A stretch of 64,000 bases of DNA from Druceiella hillmani (Eukaryota > Arthropoda > Insecta > Lepidoptera > Hepialidae). Position 1 is the stretch's first letter; each line of letters starts with the position of its first letter. The position numbers were made by a program, and so were the translations under genes. Below the pieces are notes generated by a model. It made no database searches and was not told where the DNA came from. It worked only from the letters and a program-made list of their open reading frames with translations. The stretch lies in NCBI GenBank assembly GCA_039881145.1, contig JAYKKI010000023.1, positions 5,122,501 through 5,186,500 on the forward strand. The letters are read 5' to 3'. Of this stretch, positions 22,625-34,615 are shown in pieces.

Positions 22625-22665
22625 TCACCTGAAGATGTTGTCATACAATGAAATTTAGGTCGTAT
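22625..22665 (+). ncRNA. Hammerhead-like motif 3R, weak stems
   Basis: The core CUGAAGA and GAAA are intact. Stem II is GUUGU/ACAAU, with a terminal G-U wobble that is an intermediate between the G-C and A-U versions. Stem III is AUU/GGU with two wobbles. Stem I UCAC/GUAU is poorly paired. Folding is doubtful. Confidence 0.45.
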
Positions 22666-22776
22666 TAAAGAATTTAACTAAAGTAGAAATAATGCCACAT
22701 CACGTAGTTTCATTTAGTTGTGAAAAATTAAATTGAAATGAATTTCTACAAAATTGACGACAAATATATTCAATAA

Positions 22777-23400
22777 TATAGTTAATTTATTTTGCAGACC
22801 TCTTGTGTGGTCTAAATTTGAGAAATATCAGTTTCATTAGTTCTTTCCATTCTCGGCATTTCTAATAGTAGATTGTGATTGAGAGGCCTGCGAGCGTAGT
22901 TAGCTAGTCAGTCCGTCGGATGGGAAATCTACCGCCGTGTCGTTCACCATTGCCTTCCCGACAACTGCTAGCTTTTCTAAGTTATCTGGCTAGCTTTCTA
23001 AGTTTATTAAGTTATCTGTTAAATAGCTGATTTTGATTCTGAGTTGTTTTTGAATCGATATTTTCTTTCTTCTGGTTGTCCAAGGTATGTGCAGAATTCG
23101 TCTTCAACACCACATCTCAAACGCGTTTATGTTATTGCGCTTCCAATCGAATTGTCCAAGATTAATGAATATAATTTGGTATTACATTAATAATATACTT
23201 GTTAAATTAACTATAATAATAGCTCAGATTTACCTAGATAAATCAAATTGGTCGAAATTATCGAGTAATCCTTATGGTATTCACAATTAATATTTTCCCA
23301 AGATTATTCGCACGTATTCTATTTACATTAGGTCTATTTACTTTATTCTCAGGTTAGATTGTATTCATAACCATAATAAACGATGACTACTGAATATTGG
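22777..23400. other. No recognisable gene; short local duplication near 22970-23020
   Basis: The phrase 'tagcttttctaagttatctg' is followed by 'tagctttctaagtttatt' and 'aagttatctg', a small imperfect duplication. The frame 23087-23290 was not recognised. Confidence 0.4.
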
Positions 23401-23760
23401 CAACGTAACTATTATGTGAGGTTATGAATTATGAAGTATGTTTACTGAGCAAATAATTCCAAAATCAAATAACCGTTACATTTCGATTACTTTATCTGCA
23501 TAAAAACACGTTATTGAATACTATTCCGTGAAACCTTTATTCAGGGACAAAAATGTTCATATCAATATTACAAAAATATCTCTCCGACACTGTTGATAAC
23601 ATTTGAAAATGTTAAATTTGTGTTTTAACGAACAGTAAAGTAAGGTGAATTTTTAAGTATAAACAGGCAACTCCTAGCTTTGCTTTAGTTCCCGTGAATT
23701 TTTAATGAGATTACTGCAATGCTACTTGTACGCTATGAAATACAATTCAAAATGTCGGTA
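23360..23760 (+). repeat. Repeat Z, left arm of a distant inverted pair
   Basis: Landmarks 'ctgaatattggcaacg', 'actgagcaaat', 'cgattactttatctgca' and 'tttagttcccgtgaattttta' recur in inverted order and orientation at 29270-28960. The arms are separated by about 5.2 kb that includes module X copy X3. Divergence is substantial. Confidence 0.6.
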
Positions 23761-24099
23761 CCCGATGAAAAAATATAAAATTAAAGACAGCAGACGCTTT
23801 TTACAATGAATATGTATATTGCGGGATCCATATATTTATTGTTACAATGTTATAAAATTTTGAAAGTAACTCCTGGCGCTTAGGTCAAGAACTGTTCTTT
23901 GAATAATATAAATGTTTGCGTTTTTTAAATGTTCGTTGAAAACGTTTTTCACCGTCTTTTAAATTGGTAAATAATATTCTATTATAGTATTAAATAAAAA
24001 CTGGCCAATTATGTATCGGGATACGCACAAAGCAGGGTTCTATAGTTGCCTATACCTCTTAAAATTATTGACATATGTTAAATGTTTTAAACTCATGGT

Positions 24100-26470
24100 T
24101 AAAAACATAGATGGTTACATTTTATGTCATTTTGAAGCTAAAGTTTTCACAAACAGAATTTAGAAATTAAAAAATAGTAAACAGAACCTCAATACAATTA
24201 TAAAATACCTACCCACTGTTTTTTGCACTTGTAAATTTTATGCACATAGGTCCAAAATAGTAAAAAATACAAGGTTGTGAATGGTTCGGACGGATACAAA
24301 TGGATGGATGTGACGAAACTCTGGAAATTCCATTTTTGTCATTTGCCTGCGGATCCTTTCAAAGTACATTCAGAAATAATGCGAAGATTGTTGCCAGTTA
24401 AATATTTCTTTTGTTACGAAAGCGAAGTAACTACTGGCCTAATGGGGTTTTATTTTTTACGTGCTAAACTAATATACTTGTTATTATAATGCGGTTAATA
24501 TCTTTATCACCTACGCTTTTTTTATAGTTATTAAATAATTTCAATCCAAGGAGAATTAAAGAATGTTTCCTAATGTGTTTGGGATTTGGATTAAAAAAGG
24601 AATAGATATGCATATAAAGATCATATTTTGTTTAAAATATTCTGTATAAAATATTAATGATATTAATATTTGATGTGCATATCAATCAAGTATAATTGGA
24701 AATAGTAGTTGTCAAAAATATTTTTGGATTATTCTTGGCAGACTTATAATTCTGTATCGATTGCTTACCAAACCAAGTATTATATTTATACGTTAATTGA
24801 AAGGAGTAGTGAAGGAAAACACTCAGTAAAGTCATTTTGCGCAACTAGTACAAATGGGGCTCAGACCTTTAGTTGTTTTATTCATATTTCAACTATTATA
24901 TGGTATCTGGTACATACAACAAATTATAGTGTGTATATTCAACCATTATTTGAGCAAGCAGAAAGCGTGTTTGTAATATTTAACGATTCTGATGAAAAGG
25001 TAAGGTTACAACCTATGCAAGACAACGCGCGCAGTGAATGTTGTTAGTTTACATTTTATGGCAACGTCTCAAAAGCTCTATCTACTATTACATAAATCAC
25101 TTTTTTTAAGTGATACAGATAGAGGAAAAACTATTTTAATTCTGTAAATAAAAATTCAGTTATTTTAGTCTATAAAAATATCAGATGTCCATAGTTTCCT
25201 AAGCTTTGCATTAGCCATTAGCAACAGCTGCAACTTAGGTAAGTTTCGTAATAAAGTATTAACTAAAGTAAAATTCGTAACTTAATATTTCCTCATCTAA
25301 TAACTAAATTGTGTCATTATACAAAATTGTGTGGGTAAAAGCTTTTTACAAGAAATATAATTTTTAAAACACAAATTTATTTTTAGGAGATTTTAGCATA
25401 TGCAAATTATGAAATTAAAACATTATTTTATCAGGTCCCAACGATGGCACGACCTATATTTAGAATACATTATTTATCATAGGATATTGTTGATATCTAA
25501 GTCGCGTGATTAGCATGCCAATATAATATTGACTGAAAGTTGATTAGAATTTTATGAATGCATAAAAGTATATTGCAGATATTGTCCACAAAATTTACAC
25601 CCTTTCTTCTCCCTGAAGTCAAAATGTTGAAAAAAATAGCATTACCAGAAATTAAACTAAATTTATTTTTAAATAATCACAGTATTTTCTGAGAAATTTA
25701 CGATATTCACAAGTATGTGACTGATATACATATTTACGTAGTAAGACATAATATCAATGTTTATAAGTTAATTAATAAAAATAAAATCTACCTACCCTTA
25801 AATGTTTATAAAGTGCCTAAATACGTATGAACCCTTGTAGTGCAAATTATACTCGTATTTAATAGGGTTTATTTCTTGATGAAATCTGGAAAAGAATTTT
25901 GTCTCAATTAAACATTTTAATTTTCCTCTTTAGAAACATCGCGTCCATAAACACAGCCACTTCAAAAGGTTGCATTTTAAGTATCCTACAATAATTATAA
26001 TCATCGTATTTATTTGCAAAATGGAAAAAGGCAGTAATGAAGTTCTTCTGTTAAAAAAAATATTTTGCTTTCTTTAAAAACCGACTGTAACTTTAACTTA
26101 TCTCCGTAAGTTACGTAAGATTTGGTACTCGGGATGTGGAACCCGGCTGTCTTCGTACTGTATGAAGAAAGAGGTAATGTGATTTATACTATTCTATTAA
26201 ACTGTTTAACTATTTTGTACCTATCTAATTGTTTTAAAAAATGGAATCTGAAAGTATTTTTATATTTGTTTATATAGACCTTAGTATATACGTAAGTTTC
26301 AAAGCGTGTAAATTTATCAAACCATTCCGATAAAAGACGGCATTTCAATACGCGATCAATAAAATGCCTAATGAAAAGGTAACGAATTCATTTCCTTAAT
26401 AAAAAAGTTGCTTTACCGTATTGGAAATTAATACAAAAATCCTTTCAGACTATTTTGGAAAAAACAGTCA
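24100..26470. other. No recognisable gene
   Basis: It includes a 112-codon frame at 24709-25047 that opens with TTG, not ATG, and has no recognisable motif despite being among the longest frames of the window. The frame 24277-24489 also starts at a non-ATG codon. Nothing else stands out. Confidence 0.45.
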
Positions 26471-27750
26471 GGATTTTTCTGTTCTTTTTCTACTACGTAC
26501 GCTTAATATATACACGTTGGTATAAAGGTACACATATTTATCAAAATGTTTCGAAAAAATATGTAAAGGACGAATAAAACGTATGACTGTTCCTTATACA
26601 TTTAGACACTTATTAATGTTTAAGAGTATATAGTATTTCTATTAAACTATTTACAAATATAAATTTTCCGCGACCTAAATATATTTCCTATTATGTTTTC
26701 CATAGGTGTTAAAACGGCATATTTCAAAAATTATACGGGCCAGGATAACCGCTATAGTTTTTTTGAATTTTCACAGATATATTTTACCAACCCTGTTTCT
26801 TAATTTTTTTTGATTCAGTATTTTCAAAATGCAGGGTATTTAATTTTCACATATTTTTTAGAATATTTTTTTAACATGCAATTTAAAATGATGAAAATGT
26901 TTGTATTCTTCGTAACAAATCGTTTCCAATGATATATACCTCACGAGGTATAACAAATTTAAAAAAAATTAAGAACGTCATTGGTCCCCTTTTAATTCCT
27001 ATATGAATATTTTAAAAAGTTTGTTAATACAATATACGAGAATGTAGGTTAATATATTATAATAACTGTGCCAAATTTCAAGTTTTTAGGTTGTATTTTT
27101 TCAGAGGAAATGTGGTAGACGAACCGACAGACAGACACGTGATTGATGTTATAAAAGTTCCAATATTCAGTTAGATGTATGAAACCCTAAGAAAACAGCA
27201 TCTCAGTATAAAATCAATAAAAGTGTCATAATTTTGATTTACTAGAAAAGGATATCAGGTGGCAAACAAAGTTATTTATTATACTTTTTTTCCGACTAAA
27301 TTAGTTCTTCGTAAATATACACGTCAAGGCTGAATCCTAGGATTCTTGCTAAATAAAGACAATTATGATATATATTATGACATATTTACTTGATGAACCT
27401 AAGTATTCTACTAGCTATTTATACGGTTGAGCTATTTCACTGTTATTATATTCAGATAAAAGGATGCAAGACGTATTCCTGTAAGTCTGAAAATATTATC
27501 TTCCTGACCTTTTCCTAACGGTTACTAGGAGTGAGAATAAAAACATATAAGAGATTTTTCAAGATCATGTGCACATCAGAAACTGGGTGGATTGTTTTGC
27601 CGTATCTCATTCATGAGCGATCCTCTATAGTTTTTGCTTGGAGTAGTGACCTCTATGCGCACTTAGATCCGAAATCTTCCATTTTTTGGGATATATTTTC
27701 TACTATAATATTTAGCTTAGTTTATTGAATGGATTTCGCTTTGCAGAGCC
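26470..27750 (+). repeat. Diverged copy of module X (X3)
   Basis: The segment at 26610-26670 ('ttaagagtatatagta', 'ctattaaactatttacaa') corresponds to 33625-33670. The segment 26990-27170 ('cctatatgaatatttt', 'gccaaatttcaagttt', 'agacgaaccgacagaca') corresponds to 33945-34030 and 34720-34790. The segment 27540-27640 corresponds to 37640-37700 ('gttttgccg'/'gttttagtg', 'tcatgagcgatcctc'/'aaatgatctcctt'). The order is the same as X1. The frame at 27531-27728 lies within it. Confidence 0.55.
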
Positions 27751-28950
27751 ACCCCATATATCTCTTTCCGTCAGAATAGGCAAATTGATTATAATTATAT
27801 CAGCGAGATTGCTCTCTTCCTATATTTTTCATGAATTTTTTTTCACATGTTTTCATTATCTTTTATACATACATATCTGATATAATATTATCATATAACT
27901 AATTATGGGTTACGGTAGCGTTTGTCAAGTCATGTAGTTAAAGATTTACATTATTGCCCTAACAAAAATGATCCAATAATATAAGTAAAGAAAGACAAAT
28001 TTACTCTAAATACACGCATTTCGCAAAATATAATTTGGCTTATCTTAGTATTTTTTATATATTTCTTGTCTATACCTAGATATTATTTTAAAAATATTTT
28101 TCGTTTTTGGCTCTAAGCTCTTAAAGATTGGGACGAGATTCTTTATTTCTCCATGAAGAAAAGTTCCCTCAAGAGCAACATCAGAAAAGTATATGTAATA
28201 AGTGTACACATTTTCTTTAACGTATACACATTTTTTTAATACGTGTACACATTTTCTTTAAACTTTTATCACATTATTACACAAGTAGATCGATATCGTT
28301 AGTAAAGTGTAAAAGGAATATTGGGCAATTTTTTATTTCAGTTTGACGACGAAATTATGTAACAGATAGTAATTTTTACATTACTTTGAGTGTTCTTTTT
28401 AGGCTTTAGCAGCCAAATGTTAAAAATGGAAGGCTTACAATTTCATCATGTTCGTCCATCTGTTCGCAAACAATGTTTCATATGGGGAAAAATCTTAAAA
28501 TATTTTTTTTCATAATGTATCTCCATCTTTTTCTCATATCCTATCTATTGCAGAACCATTGAAAAGGTTTCTCAAAATAGTATTGAGGTCCTATTTAACA
28601 TTTTTTTCACTTTAAAGCTCCTTTATGAGCAATTTTATGAGATTCAAATCACTATAGAATCCTACTTTCAGACGTGCCTGTTCAGACGTGCCTTTAGCCG
28701 GTTTTTTATTTAATACAGCGATAAAATATTACCTGTGTAACAAATGGTAGGTGGTGAATTTTTCGGACTAAGATTCAAAACCCAACGATTGAAAAGTTTA
28801 TTTCAAAATATTTATATCTCAAACGAGTCACGAGACGTCTTTCATTGGAACGGTAAAGAGTTTAAATTAAATGAAACCAACTGCTTTCAATTATTTTATT
28901 TTAAATTGCATCATGTACCTATGGGGTGATATCAGTGCACACAGGTTGTG
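27751..28950. other. No recognisable gene
   Basis: AT-rich DNA with a short local repetition of 'gtacacattttcttta' at 28203-28260 (three imperfect units of about 30 bp). The frame 28744-28929 was not recognised and overlaps the start of repeat Z right arm. Confidence 0.4.
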
Positions 28951-28959
28951 AAGTGTATC

Positions 28960-29290
28960 CATCGCAGAAACCTTGTTAAGAATTCACGGGAACTAAAGAA
29001 AAGCTAGCAGGTGACAGATGGTATATAAAACTTTAACTTCATAAGTTCCTAATGTTGATATATTTTGAAAGGAATTTTTCAAATACGAATATTGTTCACA
29101 ATATTTTAATGCTCGAATAAATTTTTAACGGAACAATTTCCAGAAACATGTTTTTATTCAGATGAAGTAATCGTAGAGCGTTATTTATTTAGTTTGCAAA
29201 CCATTTGCTCAGCAAATGTTTTCTATATTTCATAACATAATAGTCATGATGTCAATATTCAGAAGACAATTTATTTTTCAATTACAAATG
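28960..29290 (-). repeat. Repeat Z, right arm of the inverted pair
   Basis: Inverted partner of 23360-23760, with the same four landmarks in reverse order ('aattcacgggaactaaag', 'tcagatgaagtaatcg', 'atttgctcagcaaat', 'atgatgtcaatattcag'). Confidence 0.6.
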
Positions 29291-30530
29291 TAGTTCATCC
29301 TGACGTTAGAATATGCAGACCTAATGCAAATTGAACATGAATTATTATTGGAATTTTGCACAGCACAAGACATATACATACATACAGACATATACATATA
29401 CATAGACAGATTATAGGAATCAATTTAACTAAGTTAGTTAAAGCTATTACAAGAAAAGTGAATAAATAATCAAACACCTATGCGATACCTAATTTAATAA
29501 TCATTTTGTTAATTTAATACCTATTTAAATTGATAAAAAAAATTAATAGTAACTACCTGAATAATCAATTTTGTATGGTAATCATTCGGTATTATTTGAA
29601 AATGTCAAAAGAGTGTGGTACCGATTAATGCAGTATACCGCTATTTGACGACCATACTCGTATATTATCAAAATATGAAGAATAATCCTTGATCGCAGTG
29701 CTCAATATAATCTTCTAGAATATAGATTGAGGTTATATACAGTTGTCTTCCTCTATTCCGTATGAGTTCCATGAAACAAAGAGGCACTTAATACGACTTC
29801 TCACACTGACTCCTTTTTTTAGGGGATCAATAATTAATTTATCATGTTACTATAAGAGTATAAACAATAAATAAAAAGAAATTGCTTGCGCCAGTTTCGA
29901 TCTGCATGTTTACGATGACGATCGAAATGGTATTTCTGAAATTTAAAGTACACGAGTTTACAAAACATCAGAAGCAATATTTTTCCGTTTACTACATAAT
30001 CAGTATTTTGGAGACTCTAACGTATTATATTTTATTAGTAGTTTTAAACAGCATCGCAACTTTTGTTGAGAATAATAACATTTAATAATTCCGTAAACTA
30101 TTTACGGGCTATAAACCAACATAAACACACAGTATATCTAATGGGATAAGACGATTTGAATATAACATAAGTTGTTTATATTTTCACTCGCAACATATAT
30201 CTCATATTCAGGTATTCTATGTAGAAGTCAGTTTGAGATCAAAGAAAAAGATCAGTGTAAAATATTTCAAAATGGGGACTATGTTGAAAATATTAGTGAG
30301 CTTTCCTAGAAAATGTTATTTACATCACGGCAATTAACCGGTAATTTAACATTTTTTTCACGATATATGCAAAAAAAAGTTTTCGGGGTCATGGAAGAGA
30401 TGGTTGTTAAGATCCTATATTTCATTGGTTGCCATTTTTACCTGAGCAAGTTGTTTTTTTTTAAGGAAGTGGGACCCGTGGACAAATCCTCATAATGTGG
30501 AAAATTGTAGAAAAGACTTTTTGTCTTTCA
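29291..30530. other. No recognisable gene
   Basis: It holds a short 'catatacatacatacagaca' low-complexity run at 29370-29410 and unassigned frames at 29295-29477 (-), 29882-30085 (+) and 30313-30495 (+). Confidence 0.4.
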
Positions 30531-30539
30531 GAAAGCTTT

Positions 30540-31580
30540 TGTCACCATTAAATGGAATCCGGACTTCCGTAAGGCTTTTGACACCGTTAAATGAGAAAGT
30601 CTCTGGCAAATTTTCTGTGAGATGAGCACCCGGGACACCTCATAAAGCTTCTCAAGTTATTTTATACAGATAGAATAGAAGCTGCCCGAATATATTAAGT
30701 CGACTCTAATAGTTTTAGAACGGAGACCGATTTTTGATAAGGGTGTTTATTCTCCCTACTACTATTTCATATCTACACTGATTATACTATATTGATTATG
30801 CAGAAGGACTGGAGCGGGAGCCTATCGGTGGGATGACATATCTTGAGATATGCTGATGACATCACCTTTCTTGCTAAAAGTAGAGAGGAGATAACAGTCC
30901 TTTACATCGCCCAGAAAAATGACCAATCTCAATTTTGGACTCGCTATTAACAGATAAATAAACCCGTCCAACATTGCCAACTGTGAAACGGTATAATATT
31001 TTATTTCCCTCGGTTTATCTGTGTTCAATGTCGGAGGGAGCAAAGAGGAAATTAGAAGATGCTATGCCATCATAAGATCTGTTGTCGGAAAGCTGGATTA
31101 GATTTGGTAGGATAGAGGAATAATTAATAATATCAAAGTTCTATCAATGAAATGTTTCGTGTTTCTAGTTGTTATGTACGGAGAAGTTAAAAGACCGTCG
31201 TAATATCGACGCGCTAGAAATGGAGTGTTTTAATTTTTAAAAATTTCTTGGACCCTTCTTTGCACCAATATATCCATTGTAAGGGAGTTCGTAATAAAAA
31301 AAGACTTTCGTCCACTGTACAATTGTGAGTTATTAAATTCATCAGACATAACTTCAGACAACAGCTTTCGAAGGAACATCTAGAGATGCAGGGACAGGTT
31401 GAAGGCAAATTATCTCAAGAATGGTTTCCATGATGGACCTTATAAAGATACAAACAAAGACAGAATTACATAGTGTTATACAAACGCCACCAGTCGACTG
31501 AGGTTGAAATGCATTGTCAAAATAGTCATCCGAGTCGAGAGAAATGAGAACGAAGATCAACCATAACCATGTACATTGTC
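30540..31580 (+). pseudogene. Non-LTR retrotransposon reverse transcriptase and C-terminal remnant
   Basis: Plus-strand translation, with frame changes, gives DFRKAFDTVK near 30560 (the motif before the catalytic region). Next is RYADDITFLAKSREEI at about 30844-30890, with the intact catalytic YADD. Then come REQRGN...VVGKLD-like sequence near 31040-31110, a block like IKVLSMKCFVF..VVMYGE near 31125-31185, RRNIDALEMECF near 31200-31235, and TNISIVREF followed by RQQLSKEHLEMQGQVEGKLS near 31270-31420. This is the usual order of RT palm, thumb and C-terminal segment of insect non-LTR elements. Stops and frameshifts make it dead. Minus-strand frames across it are shadows. It is a different subfamily from the remnant at 3.8-5.0 kb and close to that at 56.2-56.7 kb. 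Confidence 0.85.
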
Positions 31581-31584
31581 GCCG

Positions 31585-32795
31585 AGATCACGAAGAAGTT
31601 GAAAAGAGAATAGACAGATAATTATATATAAATTAAAATAATTTAAATTTTTTCTCACTGTAGAAGCATGAATCAATTGATTAATATTTTACACGATATC
31701 CTAAAGTAATACTAAAATTTCTTTCAAATACACTGTTTTAAAATATTTCTTTCACTTCAAACCAAAGTTTATATTTATTAAACTCTACCTGTGATTATTG
31801 TTTATTATGCGAACTAATTTTCATTTATCAACAACTCCTTATATTGGAAATATCTAAAACCAAGATAATTGATGTATTTTTTAAAAATCTGGCTGTGTAC
31901 TTGAACATCGTTCGCGGTTCAAATAACACGATTTTCATAGTTAGTGAAGTTAATATTTTCTGTTCTTAGCGTTGCGTAATCAAATGGCAACAATAGAACC
32001 ATTATAGTTTTGTCACTTCCCGCCGTCCGCACAAAACATTTTAAAAGTTGAATATTTGGTTTACTTTAAATTTTAAAAAATATGAACATAAAAAATTATG
32101 TACATCGTTCGTGGCCAAAATTTGTGATATGTATAACTGACGTAGTCCACATTTTCGACGTTTTTAGTGTAACTTAGTCAAATGGTAAATCGGATCTCTT
32201 GTATTTATGTTGTGTCTGGTTATCTATCTATCTTCCCTGTCTGTAGCCTTCACAGATTTAGACCTACGTAAATTAAATTCGGTAGTATATGATTTATATT
32301 AAGATATAAATTAATATGTAACAAATTTCTTTTTTCAACGTGTCTCTCAATGTATGTAAAGCGGGAGCAAAATTGTTTGTAATTGAATGGGATATCACTG
32401 AAGAAGTATTTTAAAACAAGGTTGAGGTTTCATTTATTATTTTTAAACATTCTTAGTAAAGTATAAAGTTTCAAGACTTTCAGTGTGCGTGTGTTCCCTC
32501 TAATTTCTCAACCGTAGGTTTCGAAATGCTAATAAATATAAATTTGAAAGAAAATCATGTTAGTTAACTAACATTAAAAATTTCATGAGGTATAGATACA
32601 AGAAACATTTTAAGAGGTATAAATAATTACGAAACTCTATTTTATGAAATCTGGATTCCAAAACCTTTCAGCTTAGGGTATTAAATTACATTCTAAAATT
32701 CAAAATACTATCGTTCTTGTCTTTCAGAATAGAACTACTTTCTATGGAAAACACCTTATCGTGTAAACAGAGAATCTCTATAATCAACAATATAA
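31585..32795. other. No recognisable gene
   Basis: AT-rich sequence downstream of the retrotransposon remnant. No tail, target duplication or frame longer than about 60 codons was recognised. Confidence 0.4.
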
Positions 32796-34363
32796 AAATA
32801 TACTAAGAATTTTCTCGATGTTTGTTTTTAAGAGACAACTAAAATCGAATTATTTAGTCTAAACCGCAGATCGACATAGTCTAAACTACAGGTCTGCTCT
32901 CTTCCCCTCTTTCAATATTCATGATATAGAAACTATTTGATTTCCCTTTAATTGATTTGGACATTCTTTAGGGCATTTTGCACATGGTTAATATGTAAAT
33001 ATACTGTTTTAGTTTATGTATGTGAGCGTCGTATGTAAGTATTATATACATTGTAAGTATTTGTTTTTCATACGTACAGAAAATCGACTCACAACTTAAT
33101 GTAAATTCACGCGTGTAACAACAAACGTTTTTCTTTGGATTTCACTAATAAAACATGTTATTTAATTTTCCATCTTTCGAGTATTTGTTTTTCATACGTA
33201 CCATAATTTCTTATGGAAAAGTTTCAAATATATTGAACGATTGATGATACGACTTTGCTTAGTAATGGTAATATTACATACGTTTGCTTAGCATGTAATT
33301 GTACAATTAAAAATAAGACTGCCAAGAAGTTTTAACCTTTAAATTGTTTTTCTTATTCATTGCTAAAAATCACTTGCGTACATTATCCGTGCCCTGCTCT
33401 AATAATTAGTTAATCACAATTAAATTTTAAAGGGGTCAGTGGAATATCATAAAAGTTAGTTTGATGGAAATTAAATTGCATTAAACACTTGTAATATAGT
33501 GCAATCGATCAAAGTTAAAGACAGTTTTAAAGATGACGTATCTTCCAAATTAAAAAAAATAAAATAATGTCAAGTACTGGTGGAAATCGAGAATACGAGA
33601 ATTTTCTACATATTTAGGCACTTTTAAATATTTAAGAGTACTTAGTGTTCCTATTAAACTATTTATAAATATTACTTCTTCACAACGTAGATACATTGGC
33701 CTGCTATATCTACTACCTTACTTACCAAACTGGAATGTTTGTCATTATTTTCCTGTAATTGTCTTGAATGAATTTTAGTTTCATTTCTGTTTTTTTTTCA
33801 TGATTTTTGGCTCAGCAGTTTAATAATGCGCTATTTCTATTAAATTCTTATTGAATTAAAATGATGAAAAAATATTTGGATATTTCTCATAATAAACCCT
33901 TTTAAATGATGCCCCATATAATGATTTACACCCCTCTTTATTTCTTATATGAATATTTAAAAAAAGATAGCTAGTGCAAAATATGTTGGTTAACGAGATG
34001 TAGGATGACACCAAATTTCAAATTTCCATACCGCGTCTTTTCTAAGAAAATCGACTGTGAATATTGAAAGACGTAAATATATTCCTTGTTATAATATTGA
34101 GAGGTATAAAACATAGATCATATTTAAAAAAGCGTGACTTATAAAATCATCGCTATGTTTTTCTTGCCGCTTATGTGTGGGCTCCTAAAAGCTCACAATT
34201 TTCACAATTTTTATTCAAGTAATTTCCGAAATGCAGTGAAAAACATATTTTCATATTTTTTTTTATTTTTCAGTATATCTCTGAATATAGAACACCTAAA
34301 TTACGAAAAATAATATTTTTGAGACCTCTACGACTAGCGCTTTCAAATAATGCTCCGCTTTAC

Positions 34364-34615
34364 GTATGGAAATAAATATTGAATATCTTTGGCGTTAATT
34401 TTGTAGAAATTCATTATTCACAATTAAATGAAATTATGTGATGTAGTATTATTTCTACTTTCTTTAATTTTTTCTTTATATTAGTAAAGAATCTTTGCTA
34501 ATATCCCACCTGAAGATGTTGTAATACAACGAAACCTAGGTCGTGGTAAAGAAATTAAAGAAAGTAGAAATAATACTACATCACGTAGTTTCATTTAATT
34601 GTGTATGGAATTAAA
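34364..34615. mobile_element. Hammerhead-bearing element, locus 4, with 13-bp target duplication
   Basis: The insert occupies 34377-34602. It is flanked by 'gtatggaaataaa' (34364-34376) and 'gtatggaattaaa' (34603-34615), a 13-bp duplication with one difference. The paralogous arm X2 has a single uninterrupted 'gtatgaaattaaa' (complement of 52752-52764), i.e. the empty site. The left arm has lost its hammerhead by an internal deletion near 34470. The right arm is complete to 'ttcatttaattgtg'. This is the clearest evidence in the window that the family transposes. Confidence 0.85.
34506..34546 (+). ncRNA. Hammerhead ribozyme motif 4R (consensus, intact)
   Basis: All elements match the family consensus: stem I CCAC/GUGG, core CUGAAGA plus one U, stem II GUUGU/ACAAC with loop AAU, core GAA, stem III ACC/GGU, cleavage base C. 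It is the best candidate for activity on the plus strand. Confidence 0.72.

Larger units (their letters stand above)
22476..22776. mobile_element. Hammerhead-bearing foldback element, locus 3 (most complete right arm)
   Basis: The left arm runs from about 22476 to the centre near 22605, and the right arm from there to 22776. The right arm includes the full terminal segment ending 'ttctacaaaattgacgac' and 'atatattcaat', the inverse of the left terminus at loci 1, 2, 4, 5 and 6. The element is therefore symmetrical, with arms of about 150 bp. Substitutions are more frequent than at other loci, suggesting an older copy. Confidence 0.78.

Noticed and set aside
24709..25047. 112-codon plus-strand frame as a gene
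   Set aside because: It starts at TTG, no domain was recognised, and nothing around it suggests a gene.
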